DNA of 7,298 nt, taken from positions 1-7,298 of the forward strand of contig JAGXHO010000253.1 in NCBI GenBank assembly GCA_024636105.1, given 5' to 3'. This stretch comes from Trueperaceae bacterium (lineage in GTDB: Bacteria > Deinococcota > Deinococci > Deinococcales > Trueperaceae). Positions 1 through 5,926 of this stretch are shown here, one piece after another. The notes beneath the pieces were generated by a model. That model did no database searches. It was not told the origin of the DNA and saw nothing but the letters and a program-made list of their open reading frames with translations. A program made the position numbers and the translations under genes. Each line of letters begins with the position of its first letter. Position 1 is the stretch's first letter.

Positions 1-917
1 GGCGCGTCGTGCCCGTGCGCGGCGATCCGCTCCAGGGCGACCGCGTAGGCAGCCAGTTGGCCGCGCAGCCGCGGAAGCGCTTCGGGACCGCCGTACCACG
101 CGACGTGGTCGCGCGCGTGCCGCCACGCGCAGCCGACGACGTCGGCCACCGACGGTGGCGCGCCGCCGCGCACCGTCCGGAAGGCCCACGGCCGGCCGAG
201 CGCGCCGCGGGCGATCATCGCCCCCACGCCCGCTTCCCGCGCGCGGGCCGTCCCCGACGCGTCGACCACGTCGCCGGAGCCGAGCACCGGCACCGGCAGC
301 GCGGCCGCGATGGCCGCGATCGCGTCCCAATCGGCCTCGCCGGCGTACTTCTGGACGGCGGTCCGGCCGTGGACGGCGACGATGGCGGCGCCTGCGTCGA
401 CGACCGCCAGCGCGACCTCCAGCGCTTCGACCCGGTCTACGCCCAGGCGCGTCTTGGCCGTGACCGGCACGGGCACGGCGGCCGCGATCGCGGCGACGAG
501 GGCGGCCGCACGCTCCGGGTCGCGGATCAACTCCGCGCCGCACCCGCGGTTGAGCACCTTGCGCACCGGGCACCCCATGTTCAGGTCGATCGCGTCCGGG
601 GCGAACGCCTCGAAGAGCCGAGCGGCGGCGTCGGCCGCTTCGTCGGGGTCCGCAGCGAACAGCTGCACGACGACGTCGCGCTCCCCGTGGTGGGGGGCCG
701 AGATCGCCAGGCCGGCGGCGTCGCCGAGCGCGAGCGCGCGGGCCGACACCATCTCGGTGACCGCCCACGCGGCGCCGTAGGCGCGCGCGAGGCGGCGGAA
801 CGGGGCGTCGGTGTACCCCGCCATCGGCGCCAACACGGCGCGGCCCTCGTCGAGCGCGGCCAGGAAGCGCGTCGGCGCCGGAGTCCGGGTCGGGACGGTG
901 CGGGGGTCGGGCTGCAT
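1..917 (-). CDS. dus: tRNA-dihydrouridine synthase, DusB-like, C-terminus cut by window edge
   Basis: This FMN enzyme reduces uridine to dihydrouridine in tRNA D-loops using NAD(P)H. Reading leftwards from the ATG at 917-915 gives about 305 residues without a stop, so only the end of the C-terminal helical domain is missing. The TIM-barrel motifs are in order: LAPMAGYTDAPFR at 29-41 (FMN site), NMGCPVRKV at 113-121 with the likely catalytic Cys116, AKTRLG at 154-159 with the FMN-contacting Lys155, VHGRT at 182-186, YAGEADW at 191-197, GSGDV at 213-217 and ARGALGRPW at 236-244. The NMGCP segment and the first block look most like the DusB branch, but which uridine is modified cannot be read from the sequence. 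The start is supported by the conserved N-terminus and by a -10 box exactly 7 nt upstream. The gene is divergent from the acetyltransferase gene. Confidence 0.95.
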   Translation of the reverse strand, partial: MQPDPRTVPTRTPAPTRFLAALDEGRAVLAPMAGYTDAPFRRLARAYGAAWAVTEMVSARALALGDAAGLAISAPHHGERDVVVQLFAADPDEAADAAARLFEAFAPDAIDLNMGCPVRKVLNRGCGAELIRDPERAAALVAAIAAAVPVPVTAKTRLGVDRVEALEVALAVVDAGAAIVAVHGRTAVQKYAGEADWDAIAAIAAALPVPVLGSGDVVDASGTARAREAGVGAMIARGALGRPWAFRTVRGGAPPSVADVVGCAWRHARDHVAWYGGPEALPRLRGQLAAYAVALERIAAHGHDA

Positions 918-930
918 CGGAACGAGCCTA
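918..930 (-). promoter_or_regulatory. dus promoter -10 box, probable leaderless start
   Basis: On the minus strand TAGGCT (930-925) is followed by CGTTCCG and then the dus ATG at 917. A TANNNT box ending 7 nt before the start codon is the usual geometry of leaderless transcription, where the first base of the ATG is the transcription start. Only a doubtful Shine-Dalgarno-like GGTAGG overlaps the box. The expected -35 position (about 953-948) has no good TTGACA match. Confidence 0.6.
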
Positions 931-936
931 CCAGCC

Positions 937-968
937 CGGTCCAACGCGATCTCGGATCGCACGGACCG
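937..968. promoter_or_regulatory. Dyad in the divergent intergenic region, candidate operator
   Basis: The core is GCGATC-tcg-GATCGC (946-960), with 6-bp arms and a 3-nt spacer. A second pair of arms flanks it, CGGTCC (937-942) and GGACCG (963-968). The dyad is centred near 953, over the expected -35 region of dus and roughly 30 bp upstream of the expected -35 of the acetyltransferase gene. A dimeric repressor bound here could shut off dus. It could also be a chance dyad in GC-rich DNA, or fold as a hairpin if transcribed. No regulator gene is visible nearby. Confidence 0.4.
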
Positions 969-1012
969 TCGCCCGCGCCGGTCGTTCGCGTGGCACGGCG
1001 CTCATGAACGAC

Positions 1013-1030
1013 CGTGCTAGCCTCGAACCG
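1013..1030 (+). promoter_or_regulatory. Acetyltransferase-gene promoter, extended -10, probable leaderless start
   Basis: The TGC at 1015-1017 and TAGCCT at 1018-1023 form a TGn-extended -10 box. It is followed by CGAACCG (1024-1030) and the ATG at 1031. The 7-nt spacing is identical to that of dus. There is no purine-rich ribosome binding site upstream of either possible start, which fits leaderless translation from 1031. No convincing -35 box is seen, and extended -10 promoters often lack one. Confidence 0.65.
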
Positions 1031-1609
1031 ATGCCCGACGTCGACGCCCTCGACGCGGCCGAGCGCGCGTCGCTCGGCCCGGACGCGAACGTGTTGCACC
1101 TCCGACCGGCCGGCGCCGACGACGCCGGCCTGGTCCACGCCCTATACCTCGCCACGCCCACCTACTTCGAAGCCATCGGCAAGCCCGTGCCCACGTCGAG
1201 CGAGGTGCGCACCGACCTGATGCTGGCCGAGCGCGACGAACGCCGCTACGTGGTTCTCGCCGTCCTCGACGACCGCGCCGAGGCTTCGAAGCTGCCCGCC
1301 GGCGTGCCGCACGACGACGGATCCGGCGGTCCCGTGGTCGCCTACGTCGACTACAAGCTCGACTACCCCGACGTCGGCGACGCTACGGTGAACCTCCTGC
1401 TGGTGCATGGCGCCCTGCAATCGCGCGGGTACGGCGCCGCGGTGGTCGCTGCGCTCGAGGAGCTCCTGCGTGGACGCGCGCGCCGCGTCCTCGCCTCGAT
1501 CTACGGGAGCAACCCGCGCGCCAAGCGCTTCTGGGAGCGGCTCGGGTACCGCTTCGCCATCGACGCGCGTCCGGTACTAGAGTGGTACGGCAAGCGCCTG
1601 GACGCGTAG
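1031..1609 (+). CDS. GNAT-family N-acetyltransferase, substrate unknown
   Basis: The product has 192 residues with the GNAT fold, which transfers an acetyl group from acetyl-CoA to an amine. The acetyl-CoA pyrophosphate loop (motif A) is visible as QSRGYGAA at 130-137, following the beta strand VNLLLV at 120-125. The C-terminal motif B is NPRAKRFWERLGYRF at 161-175, a standard GNAT ending. The segment around 57-95 is charged and variable, as expected for the substrate side, so protein N-terminus, small molecule or antibiotic cannot be told apart. An in-frame ATG at 1004 would add 9 residues. I chose 1031 because the -10 box at 1018-1023 lies between the two and would place 1004 upstream of the transcript. 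The next gene follows after 16 bp and is probably co-transcribed. Confidence 0.9.
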   Translation: MPDVDALDAAERASLGPDANVLHLRPAGADDAGLVHALYLATPTYFEAIGKPVPTSSEVRTDLMLAERDERRYVVLAVLDDRAEASKLPAGVPHDDGSGGPVVAYVDYKLDYPDVGDATVNLLLVHGALQSRGYGAAVVAALEELLRGRARRVLASIYGSNPRAKRFWERLGYRFAIDARPVLEWYGKRLDA

Positions 1610-1615
1610 GGCGCC

Positions 1616-1620
1616 GGAGG
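1616..1620 (+). promoter_or_regulatory. Ribosome binding site of the quinate-dehydrogenase-like gene
   Basis: GGAGG lies 5 nt before the ATG at 1626, in the 16-bp gap after the acetyltransferase stop. Its presence contrasts with the leaderless start of the gene before it and fixes the start of this one. Confidence 0.75.
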
Positions 1621-1625
1621 TCCGG

Positions 1626-2528
1626 ATGAGCCGTAGCGTGCACGTGGTCAGTGTTTCCCTCGGCTCGTCGTCGCGCGACGTCGACCAGACCGTCGACTTG
1701 CTGGGCGCCCAGGTCCGCATCGAGCGCCGCGGCGTGAACGGCGACGTCGAGGCCGCGCGGCGGCTCGTCGCCGAGCTCGACGGCACCGTCGATGCGTTCG
1801 GTCTGGGGGGCATCGACCTGTTCATCCAGTGGAGCGGTCGCCGGTACCACTTCCGGGAGGCGCGCCACATCGCCTCGGCGGCCGTGAAGACCCCGATCGT
1901 CTGCGGTGCAGGGCTCAAGGACAGCCTCGAGCGGCGCGCGATCGCGGTGCTCGAGCCGGTCGTCGGATGGCGCGATCGGCGCACGCTGATGACGCTCGGG
2001 GTCGATCGCTTCGGGATGTCCGAGGCGCTGGTGCAGCACGGCGCCGACGTCCGCTTCGGCGACCTGTTGTTCGGCCTCGGCCTGCCGATCCCGCTGCGCA
2101 CGGTTCGCCAACTGGGCATCGCGGCCGCCGTGCTCGGGCCCATCGTCACGCAGGTCCCGTTCAAGTGGCTCTACCCGACCGGAAGCAAGCAGGACACCGA
2201 CGCGACGAACGAGCGGTACGTGGACCACTACCGCTGGGCCGAGGTCGTCGCCGGCGATTGGCACGCGATCCGCCGGTACGCGCCGGCGCGCATCGACGGC
2301 CTCACGGTCGTGACGAACACCACGACGAAGCGCGACGTCGCGTTCCTCGCGGCGTCCGGCGCCGCCCGGCTGTTCACCACCACCCCGCGCTACGACGGCC
2401 GCACGCTCGCGACCAACCTGCTCGAGGCCGCCTTCGTCGCCCTGCGCGGCCCGGACCTGGGTCGCGCTGGTTACGACGCGATCCTCGACGAGATGGCGTA
2501 CGCCCCGACCGAGGTCGCTCTCGCCTGA
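1626..2528 (+). CDS. Conserved protein of the family usually labelled quinate 5-dehydrogenase; function uncertain
   Basis: The product has 300 residues and is soluble-looking, without a signal peptide. From memory it matches a conserved family in Deinococcus-Thermus and some Firmicutes that databases label quinate 5-dehydrogenase. Recognisable blocks are VVSVSLGSSSRD (7-18), DAFGLGGIDLF (56-66), KTPIVCGAGLKDSLERR (88-104), DRFGMSEAL (127-135), FGDLLFGLGLPIPLR (144-158), FKWLYPTGSKQ (179-189) and TTTPRYDGRTLATNLLEA (251-268). I do not see the AroE/YdiB signatures of real shikimate or quinate dehydrogenases, such as the substrate-binding NVTxPxK block, so the enzyme name rests weakly on homology transfer. 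The many invariant-looking Gly, Ser and Thr residues suggest an enzyme or nucleotide-binding protein. The gene follows the acetyltransferase gene by 16 bp, and its stop codon is embedded in a large palindrome. No quinate or shikimate pathway gene is nearby. Confidence 0.85.
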   Translation: MSRSVHVVSVSLGSSSRDVDQTVDLLGAQVRIERRGVNGDVEAARRLVAELDGTVDAFGLGGIDLFIQWSGRRYHFREARHIASAAVKTPIVCGAGLKDSLERRAIAVLEPVVGWRDRRTLMTLGVDRFGMSEALVQHGADVRFGDLLFGLGLPIPLRTVRQLGIAAAVLGPIVTQVPFKWLYPTGSKQDTDATNERYVDHYRWAEVVAGDWHAIRRYAPARIDGLTVVTNTTTKRDVAFLAASGAARLFTTTPRYDGRTLATNLLEAAFVALRGPDLGRAGYDAILDEMAYAPTEVALA

Positions 2529-2569
2529 TCGCGTGCCGCCGAGCGCTCGGCGGCACGCGATCAGGCGAG
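2520..2569 (+). terminator. Perfect 50-bp palindrome at the end of the upstream operon, probable terminator
   Basis: Bases 2520-2544 are exactly the reverse complement of 2545-2569, with the centre between 2544 and 2545 in GAGC|GCTC. As RNA this is a long GC-rich hairpin whose loop is only the central few bases. The left arm contains the last codons and the TGA stop (2526-2528) of the preceding gene. No U-tract follows (2570 onward reads cgttgccg), so it would be a U-less terminator or a 3' end-protecting stem. It separates the upstream operon from the efp promoter at about 2600. The palindrome itself is certain; the terminator role is inferred. Confidence 0.7.
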
Positions 2570-2595
2570 CGTTGCCGAACCGCCGCTCGGGGCGC

Positions 2596-2614
2596 AGGTG
2601 CTAGACTCGTCCAT
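2596..2614 (+). promoter_or_regulatory. Promoter of the efp-acc-nusB-folD operon
   Basis: The TGC at 2599-2601 and TAGACT at 2602-2607 form a TGn-extended -10 box, followed by CGTCC. It resembles the dus and acetyltransferase boxes (TAGnCTCG in all three). Transcription would begin near 2614, giving a leader of about 107 nt before the efp ATG. No clear -35 box exists at the right distance; TTGCCG at 2572-2577 is too far away. It lies just after the palindrome that ends the previous operon. Confidence 0.6.
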
Positions 2615-2677
2615 CGCCCCGCGGGGCGCCGCGCACGCGCGCCGGCCGGTTCAGGCGGGCGGCCAGAGCCGGCGTGC
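2615..2677 (+). promoter_or_regulatory. Structured 5' leader of efp
   Basis: Two potential hairpins lie in the leader. One is a 14-bp palindrome, CGCCCCGCGGGGCG, at 2615-2628. The other pairs GCGCGCCGGC (2637-2646) with GCCGGCGTGC (2668-2677) through one G-U pair, leaving a 21-nt loop. No known riboswitch class or leader peptide is recognised. At this base composition some pairing is expected by chance, so a regulatory role is only possible. Confidence 0.3.
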
Positions 2678-2705
2678 CAACGACGGCACCTCGATCGAAC
2701 CCCCC

Positions 2706-2711
2706 GGAGGA
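2706..2711 (+). promoter_or_regulatory. Ribosome binding site of efp
   Basis: GGAGGA lies 9 nt before the ATG at 2721. It selects this start over an in-frame GTG at 2598 that lies upstream of the predicted transcript start. Confidence 0.8.
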
Positions 2712-2720
2712 TCCTCGAAC

Positions 2721-3278
2721 ATGATCAGCGTCACGGACCTGCGCAACGGCACCAAGGTCGAACTCGAAGGCGGCCTGTGGGAGTGCCTCGATTACCAGCA
2801 CCAGAAGATCGGGCGCGGCGGCGCCAAGGTGGTCGCCAAGTTCCGCAGCCTGCTCACCGGCTCGATCGTCGAGAAGACCTTCAACTCCGGCGAGAAGCTG
2901 CAGGACATCTTCATCGACTACCGCACGATGCAGTTCCTGTACGCCGACGGCGACACCTTCACGTTCATGGACACCGAGACCTACGAGCAACCGACGCTCG
3001 ACCGGTCGCAGATCGGCGAGGCGGCGCGCTTCCTCAAGGAGAACACCGAGGTCACGGTCGACTACTACCAGGGGCGCGCGCTCAAGGTGACCCTGCCGAA
3101 CGTCATCGCCCTCGCGATCGTCAACACGGATCCGGGCCTCAAGGGCGATTCGGTCTCGGGCGGGACCAAGCCGGCCAAGCTGGAGACGGGCGCCACCGTG
3201 CAGGTGCCGCTCTTCATCGACGAAGGTACGGTCGTGCGCGTCGATACCCGCACGGGCGAGTACCTGGGACGCGCCTGA
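2721..3278 (+). CDS. efp: Translation elongation factor P, Arg32 type
   Basis: The product has 185 residues, the normal EF-P length. EF-P binds between the ribosomal P and E sites and relieves stalling at consecutive prolines. The N-terminal KOW-like domain (1-64) carries the tip loop KIGRGGAKV at 29-37, with Arg32 where many bacteria have a modified Lys. The OB domains follow, and the C-terminus holds the family signature: VSGGTKPA, then [10 protein letters not shown], then [10 protein letters not shown]. Arg at this position is known in Thermus, and in beta- and gamma-proteobacteria where EarP rhamnosylates it. No earP is in the window. From memory the sequence resembles Thermus EF-P closely. 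It is the first gene of the operon, and its stop is 1 nt before the accB ATG. Confidence 0.97.
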   Translation: MISVTDLRNGTKVELEGGLWECLDYQHQKIGRGGAKVVAKFRSLLTGSIVEKTFNSGEKLQDIFIDYRTMQFLYADGDTFTFMDTETYEQPTLDRSQIGEAARFLKENTEVTVDYYQGRALKVTLPNVIALAIVNTDPGLKGDSVSGGTKPAKLETGATVQVPLFIDEGTVVRVDTRTGEYLGRA

Positions 3279-3279
3279 G

Positions 3280-3777
<498 letters not shown>

Positions 3778-3790
3778 GAGCGGGCCCGCC

Positions 3791-5128
3791 GTGTTCAAGA
3801 AGATCCTGATCGCCAACCGCGGAGAGATCGCCCTGCGGATCCTCCGGGCCGCGCGCGAGCTCGGCGTCACGTCGGTGGTCGCGTACTCGCAGGCCGACGA
3901 GACCTCGCTGCCCGTGCTGCTCGCGGACGAAGCGATCTGCATCGGTCCGGCCTCCGCCCGCGGCTCGTACCTCAACGTCCGCAACCTGCTGTCGGCGGCG
4001 TTGGTGACGGGGGCCGAAGCGATCCACCCGGGGTACGGCTTCTTGAGCGAGAACGCCGAGTTCGCCGAGATGTGCGAAGAGCACGGGCTCGTGTTCATCG
4101 GGCCGCGTCCACAGAACATCGCGCGCATCGGCGACAAGGCGAGCGCGCGCGCGGTGGCGTTCGAAGCCGGCGTACCGGTCACGCCCGGGTCCGAGCCGCT
4201 CCCCGACGTGGCGGCGGCCACGGCGTTCGCCGCCACGATCGGCTACCCCGTGATCCTCAAGGCCTCCGCGGGTGGCGGCGGGCGCGGCATGCGCGTCGTG
4301 CAGAGCGCGAACGACCTCGGGCGCCACTTCGTCCAAGCACAGGAGGAGGCGCGAGCGGCGTTCGGCGACCCGAGCATGTACATGGAGAAGTACCTCGAAG
4401 AGCCGCGCCACGTCGAGATCCAGGTGTTCGGCGACGGGAACGGCGACGTCGTCCACTTCTTCGACCGAGATTGCTCGATCCAGCGGCGGTACCAGAAGGT
4501 TCTGGAAGAGGCGCCGTCGATCCTCGAGCCCGATCTTCGCGAGCGCATCGCGGAGGCCGCGGTGCGGTTGGCGAAGCACATCCAGTACCGCGGCGCCGGC
4601 ACCTGCGAGTTCCTGGTCGATCGCGAAGGGAACTACTTCTTCTCGGAGATGAACACCCGGATCCAGGTGGAGCACCCCGTCACCGAGATGGTCACCCGCT
4701 TCGACCTCGTGCAGGAGCAGTTCCGGGTGGCGGCGGGCGAGGGGCTGTCGGTTCGGCAGGAGGACGTCCGCGTCGAGGGGCACGCCATCGAGGTGCGCGT
4801 CAACGCCGAGGACCCCGATCACGACTTCCGTCCTTCGGCGGGCATCGTCACCGACGTGCACTGGCCCGGTGGTCCCGGCATCCGGGTCGACTCGCACGTG
4901 TACGCCGGGTACCGCATCCCGCCCCACTACGACTCGTTGATCGCCAAGATCATCGCCTGGGGTCCGACGCGCGAGGCCGCGATCGCGCGGATGGAGCGGG
5001 CCCTGCGTGAGACCGTGGTGGAGGGGGTCAAGACGACCATCCCGTTCCACCTGCGGGTGCTCGACAACGCGTTCTACCGCCGTGGTGCGGTCTTCACCAA
5101 CTTCATCGCCAGGAGGATGTCGACGTGA
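3791..5128 (+). CDS. accC: Acetyl-CoA carboxylase, biotin carboxylase subunit
   Basis: The product has 445 residues, the normal AccC length. It carboxylates BCCP-bound biotin using ATP and bicarbonate. The N-terminal domain begins FKKILIANRGEIALRILRA and contains EAIHPGYGFLSENAEFA (77-93). The ATP-grasp domain has Lys116, Lys157, the Gly-rich loop SAGGGGRGM (159-167), Glu199-Lys200, His207 and Lys236. Metal and bicarbonate residues are Glu273 and Glu286, within SEMNTRIQVEHPVTEM (285-300), with Arg290, Gln292, Val293 and Glu294. Arg336 (EVRVNAE) matches the catalytic Arg of E. coli AccC. All key residues are present, so the enzyme should be active. The start is GTG at 3791, where homology begins; the ribosome binding site is weak. 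Its TGA overlaps the next gene's GTG by 4 nt. The carboxyltransferase subunits must be encoded elsewhere. Confidence 0.97.
   Translation: MFKKILIANRGEIALRILRAARELGVTSVVAYSQADETSLPVLLADEAICIGPASARGSYLNVRNLLSAALVTGAEAIHPGYGFLSENAEFAEMCEEHGLVFIGPRPQNIARIGDKASARAVAFEAGVPVTPGSEPLPDVAAATAFAATIGYPVILKASAGGGGRGMRVVQSANDLGRHFVQAQEEARAAFGDPSMYMEKYLEEPRHVEIQVFGDGNGDVVHFFDRDCSIQRRYQKVLEEAPSILEPDLRERIAEAAVRLAKHIQYRGAGTCEFLVDREGNYFFSEMNTRIQVEHPVTEMVTRFDLVQEQFRVAAGEGLSVRQEDVRVEGHAIEVRVNAEDPDHDFRPSAGIVTDVHWPGGPGIRVDSHVYAGYRIPPHYDSLIAKIIAWGPTREAAIARMERALRETVVEGVKTTIPFHLRVLDNAFYRRGAVFTNFIARRMST
5111..5116 (+). promoter_or_regulatory. Strong ribosome binding site inside the end of accC
   Basis: AGGAGG lies 8 nt before the GTG at 5125 and is the best Shine-Dalgarno match in the operon. 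It lies in the last codons of accC and selects this start for the Asp23-family gene. Confidence 0.85.
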
Positions 5129-5481
5129 CGAAGCCCGTGACCCACCCGGAACTCGAGCTCTCGCCCGACGCCCTCTACGGTATCGCTCAACTCGCGCTCG
5201 ATCAGGTCGAGGGGGTGCGCACCATCACCCCACCGACGCGCGTAGGGGAGTTCCTCACAGGTCGCCGCGCAAAGGGCATCGTCATCGAGCGCGAGGACGA
5301 GAACGTCTCGATCGCGCTCAACGTCTCGGTCACGTACGGCGTGCGCGTGCCGGAGGTGGCCCGTGCCGCCCAGCGCGCGGTGCGGGAAGCGGTCGCGTCG
5401 ATGACCGGCCTCACCGTACGGACGGTCGACGTGCACGTCGAAGGGATCGACCTGCCGGACGAGCCGGTGCAACGTGGCTAG
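5125..5481 (+). CDS. Asp23/Gls24-family envelope stress protein
   Basis: The product has 118 residues, the usual length of this family. Family members in Gram-positive bacteria sit at the membrane through partners such as AmaP and are linked to envelope and alkaline stress; the biochemical activity is unknown. Typical features are ELELSPDALYGIAQLALDQVEGV (10-32), followed by the IALNVSVTYGVRVPEVARAAQRAVREAV block with its V-P-E turn, and an ending of the type VDVHVEGIDLP. There is no signal peptide or membrane segment. The GTG start has a strong AGGAGG (5111-5116) 8 nt upstream and shares GTGA with the accC stop. The gene overlaps nusB by 8 nt. Its place between accC and nusB is common in Gram-positive-like gene orders and suggests a link to membrane lipid supply or growth rate, which is inference. 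Confidence 0.9.
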   Translation: MTKPVTHPELELSPDALYGIAQLALDQVEGVRTITPPTRVGEFLTGRRAKGIVIEREDENVSIALNVSVTYGVRVPEVARAAQRAVREAVASMTGLTVRTVDVHVEGIDLPDEPVQRG

Positions 5482-5926
5482 GCGGCGAGCGCGCGAGGTC
5501 GCGTTCCAGGCTCTGTTCCAAGCGGATCGGGGTGCGACCCCGGTCCTCGACGCGTGGCTCGAGCTGCGTGCGGAGCTCGCCGAGGAACCCGAGGACGAAC
5601 CGTACGCCGACGTCCTGGGGCGCGAGGACGTCGAGTTCGCGGAGCGGCTGGTGCGGGCGTTCGACGCGCGCAAGGCGGAGATCGATCTCGACCTCACGGA
5701 GCTGATCCAGGGTTGGTCGTTCGGGCAGATGGCGCAGACGGACCTCAACGTGCTGCGGCTGGCGCTCGCGGAGATGGCGCTCGCCGAGACGCCTTCGGTG
5801 GTGGCCGTCGAGATGGCGGTGCGGCTCGCGAAGCGGTTCGGCGGGGAGGACTCGGGCCGGTTCGTGAACGGGGTGCTCGCGAAGGTGCTCCGGCGCTCGG
5901 CCCCGGTCGCCGAGGACGTGGCGTGA
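5474..5926 (+). CDS. nusB: Transcription antitermination factor NusB
   Basis: The product has 150 residues, normal for NusB. NusB with NusE (S10) binds boxA RNA and promotes antitermination and proper rRNA synthesis. The N-terminal Arg-rich helix ARRRAREVAFQALFQADRG (2-20) matches the boxA-binding start of the family. An acidic insert lies at about 33-50. The second half has the all-helical signature: LNVLRLALAEM, then TPSVVAVEMAVRLAKRFGGEDSGRFVNGVLAKV near the C-terminus. The GTG start overlaps the previous gene by 8 nt and has no clear ribosome binding site, so coupled translation is likely. The stop shares GTGA with the folD start. Confidence 0.94.
   Translation: MARRRAREVAFQALFQADRGATPVLDAWLELRAELAEEPEDEPYADVLGREDVEFAERLVRAFDARKAEIDLDLTELIQGWSFGQMAQTDLNVLRLALAEMALAETPSVVAVEMAVRLAKRFGGEDSGRFVNGVLAKVLRRSAPVAEDVA

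Noticed and set aside
9..1007. A 332-codon plus-strand frame across dus
   Set aside because: It is the antisense shadow of dus, whose motifs on the minus strand are unambiguous.
1004..1033. Upstream ATG at 1004 as the start of the acetyltransferase
   Set aside because: The -10 box at 1018-1023 lies downstream of it, there is no ribosome binding site, and the extra residues add nothing to the fold.
1574..1582. TACTAGAGT near the end of the acetyltransferase gene as an internal promoter
   Set aside because: It lacks the TGn extension and a -35 box, and the downstream gene follows by 16 bp with a good ribosome binding site, so co-transcription explains it.
2598..2720. N-terminal extension of efp or a leader peptide from the GTG at 2598
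   Set aside because: The GTG overlaps the promoter -10 region, so it would not be in the mRNA. EF-P homology begins exactly at 2721, behind a good GGAGGA.
2529..2720. A tRNA or small structured RNA in the longest intergenic stretch
   Set aside because: The only strong structures are the palindrome at the end of the upstream operon and short leader stems; no cloverleaf or T-loop sequence is present.
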